From: Flavobacterium sp. LHD-80
Lineage (GTDB): Bacteria > Bacteroidota > Bacteroidia > Flavobacteriales > Flavobacteriaceae
Direction of reading: 5' to 3'
Length of the DNA stretch: 64,000 nt
Assembly (NCBI RefSeq): GCF_030929605.1
Contig: NZ_JAVFVS010000009.1
Coordinates: 124,001 to 188,000 of the forward strand
Each line of letters opens with the position of its first letter. Position 1 is the stretch's first letter. Positions 36,876 through 44,915 of this stretch are shown here, in pieces. A model generated the notes under the pieces. It was not told the DNA's origin and did not search any database. It was given only the letters and a program-made list of their open reading frames with translations. The position numbers and the translations under genes are program-made.

Positions 36876-38237
36876 TTAATGTTTATAAAACTTCAAATCG
36901 ATTAAATCGTTTTGAATTGGTTTCGGGTTCCAGTTTTCATGGATTGCCAACGCCGCGCCTAACGCACTCGCCTGCGCCATCGATGCGGCATAAACCTCAA
37001 CATCTGGAAAGGCTTCTGCCAGCAAATTCATAAAAATGGAATTCTTACTAAAACCTCCATCTACAAAAATTTTCTTTACAGGACTATTGTGTATCACTAA
37101 GTTAGTCGAAAAAACTTGTTGTTCTACAAGATCCAGCATCAATTGATGATAAGCGGTTTCATAATCCTTAAATAAAGAAAGATCTCTGGTTTGAAAAGGA
37201 CATTCTTTCAGAATATCAAAGTCGTATTTCTTTGGATAAATAATCTGAAAATTAAGTGATCGCAAAGTCGCTACAATCTTTTTATCAAAATAAACATCTT
37301 TGAAACTGTCAAACGGAACATTAAAATGCGCCGCTAATCTTTTAGCCTGTACTTCATGTTCGTTGCCCGAAAATAATCGTGCCGCTTTTACCGGTTTTTC
37401 CGTGTATTGCATGTAGCACAAACAATCTTGCTGCAATTCCTCAAAAGTCAAAGGTTTATTATTGAAAGGATTCAGCGAAATACTCCAAGTTCCTGTAGAT
37501 AATAAAACAAAAGGCTCGGTAAAATTAATTGTATACGGAATTATTGCCGATGAACTGTCATGTAGACCAACACCAATTGCCAGATCATTTTCTTTTTTCA
37601 AAACATCTTTTCCGTAATGCAACGGCGGAATTTTATCTGAAATGCCTTCGTTTTGAAGCCATTTGTGATATTTCATCTTTTTAAAATTCCAAAGATTCGT
37701 ATGACAACCAATACTTGTGATATCGGCGAAAGCCTCATTTGTCAACAGAAAACTTAAATATTGTGGCAAATGAAGACAGTATTTTACTTTTTCAAACAAC
37801 TCTGGTTTTTCTTCCTTAAATCTGTAAATCTGCATTCCAGAATTCAAGCTTCCTAAAACCGGAGAAGCCGTTTTGACTGCAAATTTCTCTTCGCCTTTAT
37901 ACTTGCTGTAAAACCCTTTTTTTAATTCCTCTGGATAATCTTTTAAATAATTATACAGAGGAGTCAAAACTTTTCCGTTTTCATCAATGTACACAAAACT
38001 AGCGCCGTATGTACTAAAATTGATTGCTTTTAAAACATAGTTGGTCAGCTCTTTTATTTCTGATAATCGATCGAGTATCCAGTTTTTCAGAACATCAATA
38101 TCTTCACAGGGAAAACCATCTTCATCTGTGGTTTCATCAAGATTTACTGATTTTTCCCAAACAATCTTATAATTTTCATCGAATAAAAAAACCTTTTTGT
38201 TTGTTTTACCAATATCAAAAATTGCAACTACATTCAT
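36876..38237 (-). CDS. FGGY carbohydrate kinase, probable L-rhamnulose kinase
   Basis: 453 aa. FGGY kinase with phosphate-1 motif IFDIGKTNKKVFLFD at the N-terminus, NFSTYGASFVYID, a central LLSTGTWSISLNPFN and the adenosine motif VDGGFSKNSIFMNLL near residue 395. No signal peptide. Substrate cannot be read from the sequence. Rhamnulose is inferred because the neighbours supply rhamnose transport, an isomerase and an aldolase that needs rhamnulose-1-phosphate, and no other kinase is in the cluster. Confidence 0.85.
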   Translation of the reverse strand: MNVVAIFDIGKTNKKVFLFDENYKIVWEKSVNLDETTDEDGFPCEDIDVLKNWILDRLSEIKELTNYVLKAINFSTYGASFVYIDENGKVLTPLYNYLKDYPEELKKGFYSKYKGEEKFAVKTASPVLGSLNSGMQIYRFKEEKPELFEKVKYCLHLPQYLSFLLTNEAFADITSIGCHTNLWNFKKMKYHKWLQNEGISDKIPPLHYGKDVLKKENDLAIGVGLHDSSSAIIPYTINFTEPFVLLSTGTWSISLNPFNNKPLTFEELQQDCLCYMQYTEKPVKAARLFSGNEHEVQAKRLAAHFNVPFDSFKDVYFDKKIVATLRSLNFQIIYPKKYDFDILKECPFQTRDLSLFKDYETAYHQLMLDLVEQQVFSTNLVIHNSPVKKIFVDGGFSKNSIFMNLLAEAFPDVEVYAASMAQASALGAALAIHENWNPKPIQNDLIDLKFYKH

Positions 38238-38252
38238 TTTTTTTTAATTGTA

Positions 38253-38307
38253 AATTGTTAATTATCAATTGTTAATTATGGATTCAAATAATTTATAATT
38301 AACAATT
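38253..38307. repeat. A+T-rich inverted repeat between kinase and isomerase
   Basis: AATTGTTAATTAT occurs twice in tandem (38253-38265 and 38267-38279) and once as an exact inverted copy at 38295-38307. It lies in the 82-bp gap upstream of the kinase gene. Confidence 0.55.
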
Positions 38308-38319
38308 AATAATTTATAA

Positions 38320-39594
38320 TTATAACCCTGTTGCCATTGTTTTTAATCCTCTTTCACCAATTAGGTTGTTTCTAACAGCAAGAGTACGATACAATTCAAC
38401 TGGATTTAAAGCTGCTCCTGAACGCAAACGAGCCTCAGCAACTAATGCACGAACATCGGTACGGAAAGCATTTTGAAGAATTTCCTGTGCTTTAACCACA
38501 TCATTTTCTGCCTGAGCAATTTCTAATGCTTTTCTGTCAACAGAAAGTGCCTGCGCATAAGCAATCATAATAGCTTCTACAGATTGCAATAAATCTTCTA
38601 AAGGATCTTTGATATTGTGAGACGCATCAATCATCCAGCCTAAATCTTTGGCATGATTCATTCCTCTTGCATCCATTCCTTCAACTAATTCATTGAAAAT
38701 CAAAAACAACTGATACGGTTTTAAAGCTCCAGCAGTTAAATCATCGTCTCCATATTTTGAATCGTTAAAGTGGAAACCTCCTAATTTATTATCCATCAAT
38801 AAAATAGAAACAATTTGCTCAATGTTTGCATTTGGTAAATGATGACCTAAATCAACAAGTGTTTTTGCTTTGTCTCCTAATTTTTGAACGTATGAATACG
38901 ATTGTCCCCAATCAGCAACAGTTGTAGAGTAAAAGTTTGGTTCAGCACATTTGTATTCTAAAAATAATTTCCAGTTTGAAGGCAATGCATCGTAGATTTC
39001 CTCTAAACTTTCTAATGTATTTTGGTATGCTTTACGGAAGTTTAATTGTCCTGGAAAGTTAGATCCGTCAGCCAACCAAACCGTTAATGAATCAGATCCT
39101 AATTCAACTCCGTGTTTGATAACTTCAATATTATGAGCAATTGCTTGTTTACGAACTGCTTTATTTACGTTTTGAAGCGAACCATATCTATAAGTATGTT
39201 CTGCATTTGCCTGATCTTGAAACGTGTTCGAGTTCATGGCATCAAACTTTAATCCGTGTTGCGATGCTAACGTTTTGATTGCGTTATAATCTGTTGGAAT
39301 ATCCCACGGAATATGAAGCGAAATCGCGCCAGAAGCATTATTTAGTTTATGAAGCAAACCTACATCTTCAATTTTTTCTTCTAATGAACGAGGTTCTCCT
39401 CCACCTGCAAAACGTCCAAATCTAGTTCCTCCTGTTCCTAAAGCCCAAGATGGAATCGCGATTTGAAAATCAATTAATTTTTGAATAATCGATTCTGCAT
39501 TTTCTATTTCTGATGCTGTAAAAGCAAATTTATTCTGATGTTTTTTCAGCAATCCCTCGTTATGAGATGCAATATTGTTTGATTCAATTAACAT
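38320..39594 (-). CDS. rhaI: L-rhamnose isomerase (RhaI type, TIM barrel)
   Basis: 424 aa, cytosolic. It belongs to the xylose-isomerase-like TIM barrels of the Pseudomonas L-rhamnose isomerase type rather than the E. coli RhaA type. Metal-site candidates are the Glu of LFLEYKCAEP, the Asp/His of LVDLGHHLPN and HFNDSKYGDDD, and the N-terminal signature IPSWALGTGGTRFGRF with ISLHIPWDIP is typical. It converts L-rhamnose to L-rhamnulose. A 349-bp gap with a terminator separates it from the aldolase gene, so it probably has its own promoter. Confidence 0.87.
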   Translation of the reverse strand: MLIESNNIASHNEGLLKKHQNKFAFTASEIENAESIIQKLIDFQIAIPSWALGTGGTRFGRFAGGGEPRSLEEKIEDVGLLHKLNNASGAISLHIPWDIPTDYNAIKTLASQHGLKFDAMNSNTFQDQANAEHTYRYGSLQNVNKAVRKQAIAHNIEVIKHGVELGSDSLTVWLADGSNFPGQLNFRKAYQNTLESLEEIYDALPSNWKLFLEYKCAEPNFYSTTVADWGQSYSYVQKLGDKAKTLVDLGHHLPNANIEQIVSILLMDNKLGGFHFNDSKYGDDDLTAGALKPYQLFLIFNELVEGMDARGMNHAKDLGWMIDASHNIKDPLEDLLQSVEAIMIAYAQALSVDRKALEIAQAENDVVKAQEILQNAFRTDVRALVAEARLRSGAALNPVELYRTLAVRNNLIGERGLKTMATGL

Positions 39595-39688
39595 AGCATT
39601 TTATTTTAATAGCGCACAATGTAACACATTATATCGATTGCGCTCTCGGTTATTAATTTTTATCAAAACAAGTTTCCTTGTTTATTTT

Positions 39689-39745
39689 ACCATTAAGATA
39701 TTAAGTTCATAAAGATTGGCTTAAATTACTTAATATCTTAATGGT
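39689..39745. repeat. Perfect 17-bp inverted repeat in the rhaI upstream gap
   Basis: Arms ACCATTAAGATATTAAG (39689-39705) and its complement (39729-39745) with a 23-bp spacer. It lies in the 349-bp gap (39595-39943) between the aldolase and isomerase genes. The only other clear element in that gap is the terminator at 39861-39894. It may be a repeat element or an operator; no second copy was found in this window. Confidence 0.55.
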
Positions 39746-39860
39746 GAAAAGAAAATTAAGCTTAATTTAAAAAATGAGTTACAATAAACTAACTCGACTT
39801 TGATGTATTTCCTTAATCTTAAATTATTTTATTGCGTTTTTTTAGTCTTTTATTTAAAAA

Positions 39861-39894
39861 AATCTAACGTTCGAAAATTTCCGAACGTTAGATT
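39861..39894 (-). terminator. Intrinsic terminator downstream of the aldolase/dehydrogenase gene
   Basis: Perfect 13-bp stem AATCTAACGTTCG (39861-39873) with CGAACGTTAGATT (39882-39894), 8-nt loop, followed on the minus strand by seven T residues. It lies 50 bp beyond the stop at 39944, ending the rhaT-aldolase transcript. Confidence 0.85.
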
Positions 39895-39943
39895 ACAAAA
39901 AAACCACCTTTTGTTTTAACAAACTTTAAAAAAACTAAACAAT

Positions 39944-42085
39944 CTATCTGTAAAAGCCCATTCCGACACCACCATCAACGTTTAGAGCGTTTCCTGTAGA
40001 TTTATCTAATAAACCGCCAACGAAAGCAAAACACGCATTTGCGATATCATCTGGCAATATAATTTCATTTAATAAGGTACGTTTTGCATAATAAGCCGGA
40101 AGTTCTTCAACCGTAACTCCATATGCTTTTGCACGTCCTTCTGCCCATCCGCCAGACCAAATATTTGAATCTGAAATCACAGCATCTGGATTTACGGTGT
40201 TTACACGAATTTTATCAGCTCCAAGTTCTGCAGCCATTAAGCGTGTTAAATGCGCCTGAGCCGCTTTTGCAGAACCGTAACCAGGATTATTTGGACCCGC
40301 AACCACTGCGTTTTTAGAAACAATATTTACAATATCTCCACCAAAACCTTGCTTGCGCATTACTTCAATTCCAGCTTTAGAAACAATAAATTGTCCTTTC
40401 ACCAAAATATCGTATAATCTGTCCCACTCTTCTAAAGTGTGCTCTGCAATAGATTTAGAAATACTGATTCCAGCATTGTTTACAATAATATCAGCACCAC
40501 CAAAAGCTAAAGAAGCTTGATCAAATGCTTTTTCAGTACTGTCAGGATCCGTAACATTCAATAAAGTACTTGAAACGGCATCTTTACCAAACAATTTCAC
40601 AAACTCAACTGTAGCCGATTCTAAACGCTCTTCATTAATATCATTGATTACTATACAAGCACCTTCCTGAGCAAATTTCTTCGCGATAGCTTTACCAATT
40701 CCGCCAGCAGAACCTGTAATTACAGCAACTCTTCCTGACAATGCTTTTGGTTTTGGCATACGCTGTAATTTAGCTTCTTCCAATAACCAATATTCGATAT
40801 CAAATGCTTCTTGGTGCGGTAAGGAAGTATATTCTGAAACTGCTTCAGCACCTTTCATTACATTTACAGCATTGATATAATATTCAGACGCCAAACGCGC
40901 CATTGTTTTATCTTTTGCAAACGTAAACATACCAACTCCCGGATATAAAATCACAACTGGATTTGGGTCACGCATTGCTGGTGAATTTGATTTTTTGCAT
41001 GCATTGTAATAGTCTTTGTACATTGCACGATACGCTTCAAATGCTGGTGTCAATTTTGCTTTGATTGCATCAACATCCGACAAATCTTCATTTGGATCTA
41101 ATTCTAAAACAAGCGGACTGATTTTAGTTCTTAAAAAGTGATCCGGACAAGAAGTTCCAAGCGGTGCTAATTTTGAAAGATCATTAGAATTAATGAATTC
41201 CAAAACTCTTGCATCATCTGTATAATGTCCAATCATTTGACGCTCTGATGAACAGAAACCTCTTAAAATTGGAGCTACTTTTGCTGCTTTTAATTTACGG
41301 TCTGCTTCTGGAAGGCTGTCAATTTTTTTACCTCCAAAAACTGGACGTTTTTTACCGTAGTTGCTTTCAAGATATTCAGCACATTTCTCGATTACTTCCA
41401 GCGTATTAATATAACTTTCGTATGCAGTGTCGCCCCAAGTGAATAAACCATGAGAACCTAACATGATACCGCGAAGTTTTTTTCCTTTCTTTTCAGCTTC
41501 TTCCAAACAGCTTCTTAATTGAAGTCCAAGGTCAAAACCAGGGCGTTGCCATCCAACCCATCCTATTTCGCCATCAAATAATTCTTCTGTGATTTTTGCT
41601 CCATCTTTTGCAGCAGCGATTGCAATTGCCGCATCTGGATGCAAGTGATCGATATGTTTGAAAGGCAAGAAACCATGCAAAGGTGTATCAATAGAAGGTG
41701 CTTTTGAAGCCAAATCAAAAATACAGTGATTGAACAATTCCACCATTTCATCTTCAAACTCAATTCCTCTGTACACATTTTCAAGATTGCGCAATCTGTC
41801 TAAATAAAGTGCTGCACATCCTGATTTTGTCAATGTTCCAATATCTCCACCAGAACCTTTGATCCACATTACCTCAGAGCTTTCGCCAGTTAATGGATCT
41901 TTATCTGTAATTTTTACCGACGTGTTTCCACCTCCGTAGTTTGTCAATCTTAAATCGGCTCCAAGTAAATTAGAGCGATAAATAAAAAGCGCTACTTCAT
42001 CACCAGCTAGTTCTTTTGCTTTAGCGTCATCCCAAAGATAGCTTACGTGCTTAAAATTCATATTAGTTGTATTTATATTCGACAT
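39944..42085 (-). CDS. Bifunctional rhamnulose-1-phosphate aldolase / L-lactaldehyde dehydrogenase
   Basis: 713 aa fusion. Residues about 25-330 are a class II aldolase (TNYGGGNTSVKITDKDP, MLGSHGLFTWGD, and the metal-site pattern APSIDTPLHGFLPF). Residues about 445-713 are a short-chain dehydrogenase with the NAD motif VITGSAGGIGKAIAKKF and the catalytic YGSAKAAQAH. The family (RhaE-W type) splits rhamnulose-1-phosphate to DHAP plus L-lactaldehyde and oxidises the latter to L-lactate. That product is the substrate of the LutABC proteins downstream. It lies 26 bp downstream of rhaT. Confidence 0.92.
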   Translation of the reverse strand: MSNINTTNMNFKHVSYLWDDAKAKELAGDEVALFIYRSNLLGADLRLTNYGGGNTSVKITDKDPLTGESSEVMWIKGSGGDIGTLTKSGCAALYLDRLRNLENVYRGIEFEDEMVELFNHCIFDLASKAPSIDTPLHGFLPFKHIDHLHPDAAIAIAAAKDGAKITEELFDGEIGWVGWQRPGFDLGLQLRSCLEEAEKKGKKLRGIMLGSHGLFTWGDTAYESYINTLEVIEKCAEYLESNYGKKRPVFGGKKIDSLPEADRKLKAAKVAPILRGFCSSERQMIGHYTDDARVLEFINSNDLSKLAPLGTSCPDHFLRTKISPLVLELDPNEDLSDVDAIKAKLTPAFEAYRAMYKDYYNACKKSNSPAMRDPNPVVILYPGVGMFTFAKDKTMARLASEYYINAVNVMKGAEAVSEYTSLPHQEAFDIEYWLLEEAKLQRMPKPKALSGRVAVITGSAGGIGKAIAKKFAQEGACIVINDINEERLESATVEFVKLFGKDAVSSTLLNVTDPDSTEKAFDQASLAFGGADIIVNNAGISISKSIAEHTLEEWDRLYDILVKGQFIVSKAGIEVMRKQGFGGDIVNIVSKNAVVAGPNNPGYGSAKAAQAHLTRLMAAELGADKIRVNTVNPDAVISDSNIWSGGWAEGRAKAYGVTVEELPAYYAKRTLLNEIILPDDIANACFAFVGGLLDKSTGNALNVDGGVGMGFYR

Positions 42086-42111
42086 TTGGTTGTTTTGATT
42101 TTAGTTGATTT

Positions 42112-43182
42112 TTATAATGAATTCCCGATTCCTACTACAACAATCGAAAGCATGATTAATCCAATTCCCCACACAAAAGTTCTCATTGTTTTTTTAGAAA
42201 CTCCTGTCCATTCTTTTAGGTAGAATCCCCAGAAGTTTGCCGTCAAAATGATGGTCGACATGTGCAGAATCCAAGAACTCGCACCATTGCCTAATTTGCT
42301 TTCTCCCATACCATAAAAGAAGAACTGCAAAAACCACATTGTTCCTGCAATTGCTGAGAACAAAATATTTTTTGAAATTGGTGTTGTGGTGTCTGTATAA
42401 TTACCAAAGGTTTTATTCTTGAAATTCAGATAAATACACCATAGAAAGTTCGTTGTTAAGCCACCCCAAAGTATAACGATATAACTAACATTATTTTGGA
42501 ATAAAAACTCACCTTGATTTGGATTTGCTAATTTCCATGCTTCGTTGGCAACATCTGCCATTGGTTTTGCTGCTTCGATTCCGAAGTTAAAAAACGAACT
42601 TAAAATACCTGATACAATGGCAATAATAAGCCCTTTTACCAGACTAAAATCTTTGTCTTTATCTTCATGACCTGTTGCAAAATCCTTTTCTTTCAGCATT
42701 CCTGCTTTTCCTAGAATTGCAATACCAATAATACATATTAAGACTCCAGCTAAAACCATTTGTCCGCCTGAATTCGCAAACATATCACTGATTGACTCTT
42801 TACCTTCTACGGCATTAAAATGATAATAAATTGGTGGAATCAAAGCGCCAAAAGCAGAACAGAATCCTAAAGTAATTGAGTTCCCCAACGACATTCCTAA
42901 ATAACGAACTCCAAGACCATAAGTAAGTCCTCCAATTCCCCAAATCAATCCCATTACAAATGCTAATGCTTTAACTTGTGGTGCAGCCGTTGCGATAATT
43001 TCAGTAAAATTTGGAATAGTTAAATAAGCCGCAATTGGTGGCACAATAAGCCAAGAGAAAAAACCTCCTATAAGCCAGTAGCTTTCCCATGCCCAATTTT
43101 TTACTTTCTTGAAAGGCATATAAAAACTGCCCGAAGAGAAACCTCCAATGGAGTGAAAAATAATCCCTAGTAATGATTCCAT
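42112..43182 (-). CDS. rhaT: L-rhamnose/proton symporter RhaT
   Basis: 356 aa with about ten hydrophobic helices. RhaT pattern: GGFSSGSFYMPFKKVKNWAWESYWLIGGFFSWLI at the start, GLTYGLGVRYLGMSLGNSI, and GILSSFFNFGIEAAKP. It imports L-rhamnose across the inner membrane. First gene of the transcript with the aldolase gene (26 bp spacing). A candidate operator lies 69-85 bp upstream of its start, and the GntR gene is divergently transcribed beyond it. Confidence 0.93.
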   Translation of the reverse strand: MESLLGIIFHSIGGFSSGSFYMPFKKVKNWAWESYWLIGGFFSWLIVPPIAAYLTIPNFTEIIATAAPQVKALAFVMGLIWGIGGLTYGLGVRYLGMSLGNSITLGFCSAFGALIPPIYYHFNAVEGKESISDMFANSGGQMVLAGVLICIIGIAILGKAGMLKEKDFATGHEDKDKDFSLVKGLIIAIVSGILSSFFNFGIEAAKPMADVANEAWKLANPNQGEFLFQNNVSYIVILWGGLTTNFLWCIYLNFKNKTFGNYTDTTTPISKNILFSAIAGTMWFLQFFFYGMGESKLGNGASSWILHMSTIILTANFWGFYLKEWTGVSKKTMRTFVWGIGLIMLSIVVVGIGNSL

Positions 43183-43570
43183 TTAATAATTTTAGTTTGT
43201 GGTTATTGATAGTTAATCTGGTTTTGTAAAATAAGAGAATGTAAAAAAGAAAACTGTCCTGTACTATCCTTTATGATTTTAGGAATTATGTTAAAACCAA
43301 AGAATATTGCGAATAAGAATGGTTTTTAAGTAGAAAAATAAATTTAAAATTTCTATTTTAGCAATCGATTTCGTAATTATTATATCATCAATTTATAATA
43401 TTTAACCAAATCTCCAAAAACATAAAATTAGCCTTATTTAATTTGAGATATTTTGTGAGAAAAGTAGCAATTACAGCACTTTATCGGGTTTTTAAGTAAA
43501 GCTTTATATCCAAATTTTAATTCAGAATTGTGCTTGTAAATTTTTCAGCATAATTTTCAATACCTGCAAA
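43183..43570. promoter_or_regulatory. Divergent control region rhaT / gntR-type regulator
   Basis: 388 bp between divergent starts at 43182 and 43571, with no coding frame. It contains the operator-like site at 43251-43267. The half next to the regulator gene is A+T-rich without a recognisable repeat. No TAnnTTTG box with proper spacing was found on either strand. Confidence 0.6.
43251..43267. promoter_or_regulatory. Candidate GntR operator, site 1 (rhaT)
   Basis: AAACTG-TCCTG-TACTAT. The right half TACTAT and the central TCCTG agree exactly with site 3; the left half is degenerate. Shares an 11-base core with site 3 (TCCTGTACTAT) and 8 bases with site 2. Confidence 0.65.
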
Positions 43571-44611
43571 ATGATTAAACTAATTAAAATTGATGAAGAT
43601 TCAAGGGTTCCAAAATACAAGCAGATTGTAGATTCAATTTTACAGAATATTGCGAACGGAAATCTAAAAATAAATCAAAAAATACCTTCCATTAACAGTT
43701 TCAGCGAGGAGTTTTACATGTCTCGCGATACTGTCGAAAAGGCTTATAACATCTTAAAAGAGCGAAAAATCATTTCTTCTATCAGAGGAAAAGGATATTA
43801 TATTACTCGAACAAAACTCGAATCGAAGGTAAATGTGCTTTTTTTATTCAATAAATTGAGCGCGTATAAAATGAAAACTTACAGTTCATTTATCAATACA
43901 GTAGGTGCAAATGCGCATACGGATCTGCATATTTATCATTGTGACGAAACCTTATTTCTAAATTTGCTTGACAAGTTTGAAGGTGCTTATGATTATTATG
44001 TCATCACAACGCACTTTAAAACTGATGAATTGAAACATTTAAGTTTTACTGATGAAGTTGTAAAAGCCATCGAACGAATTCCAAAAGAGAAATTGGTCAT
44101 TATGGACAATATCAAATTAGGAATGGAAGGTGAAATCATCAAGATTTATCAGGATTTCGAAAATGACATTTATAATGCTTTAAAAGAAGGTCTTTCGAAA
44201 ATCACTAAATACAAAAGGCTGATTTTGGTTTACCCAGAAAAAGCAGTTTACCCATATCCAAGAAGAATTTTACACGGATTTAGAAAATTTTGTGTAGAAC
44301 ACGAAATCAATTTTGAGATTCTGAGTGAGGTTTACGACGATATGATTTTGAAAAAAGGTGATTTATTTATCACTATTGAAGAATCGGATTTGGTGAATTT
44401 AATGAAGCAAATTCGCGATGAAGAATATATTTTAGGAAAAGAAATTGGCGTAATCTCATACAACGATACTCCTCTAAAAGAATTATTAGGCATCACCGTT
44501 ATGTCAACCGATTTCAACGTAATGGGCGAAACCGCCGCCCGAATGATTTTGAATAAAGAAAAAGGAGACTATAAAGTACCTTTTAATTTTATTGATAGAA
44601 ATTCGATTTAG
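43571..44611 (+). CDS. GntR family transcriptional regulator with sugar-binding-like effector domain
   Basis: 346 aa. N-terminal winged helix-turn-helix (about residues 10-80: KIPSINSFSEEFYMSRDTVE, ILKERKIISSIRGKGYYI) followed by a periplasmic-binding-protein/LacI-like effector domain of about 250 aa (VNVLFLFNKLSAYK, IGVISYNDTPLKELLGI, VMGETAARMILNKEKG). This architecture is common in Bacteroidota regulators of sugar catabolism. It is divergent from rhaT and is the only local regulator of the rhamnose and rhamnogalacturonan genes. An effector such as L-rhamnose or an intermediate is inferred. Confidence 0.88.
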   Translation: MIKLIKIDEDSRVPKYKQIVDSILQNIANGNLKINQKIPSINSFSEEFYMSRDTVEKAYNILKERKIISSIRGKGYYITRTKLESKVNVLFLFNKLSAYKMKTYSSFINTVGANAHTDLHIYHCDETLFLNLLDKFEGAYDYYVITTHFKTDELKHLSFTDEVVKAIERIPKEKLVIMDNIKLGMEGEIIKIYQDFENDIYNALKEGLSKITKYKRLILVYPEKAVYPYPRRILHGFRKFCVEHEINFEILSEVYDDMILKKGDLFITIEESDLVNLMKQIRDEEYILGKEIGVISYNDTPLKELLGITVMSTDFNVMGETAARMILNKEKGDYKVPFNFIDRNSI

Positions 44612-44613
44612 AA

Positions 44614-44915
44614 GGTTTAAAGTAGCAAAGTGACAAAGGTGCAAAGGTTTTTTAAGATTCTACGTTTTAATCTCGCAAAGTCGCAAAGTCGCGAAGTTTT
44701 AGTTTAAAATATTAATTGCCTCCAACTTTAGCTGGAGGTTTCATAAAGTCAATTTTGAAAGGCTTTAGCCAAAAAATGCATTTTGGCTAAAGCCTTTTTT
44801 GCAAATACATAATTTCATCCAGCTAAAGCTGGACGCTATTCATAAAAAACTTGGCGACTTGGCGTCTTTGCGAGATCACAAAATTTAAAACCTTTGCTTC
44901 TTTGTTACTTTAACC
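44614..44915. repeat. Nested three-layer palindrome overlapping the end of the PL11 gene
   Basis: Four symmetric layers around a centre near 44777. Outer arms: GGTTTAAAGTAGCAAAG region 44614-44653 with 44881-44915. Second arms: TAATCTCGCAAAGTCGC region 44668-44704 with 44841-44878. Third: ACTTTAGCTGGAGG region 44718-44738 with 44816-44835, where TCCAGCTAAAGCTGGA is itself a hairpin. Centre: AAGGCTTTAGCCAAAA (44759-44774) with its exact complement 44781-44796, followed by T residues, so it can terminate both the GntR and the PL11 transcripts. The right outer arm encodes the last residues of PL11. Confidence 0.8.

Noticed and set aside
36876..38237. Fuculokinase or xylulokinase assignment for the FGGY kinase
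   Set aside because: The family motifs do not discriminate, but the isomerase, aldolase and transporter around it all point to rhamnose.
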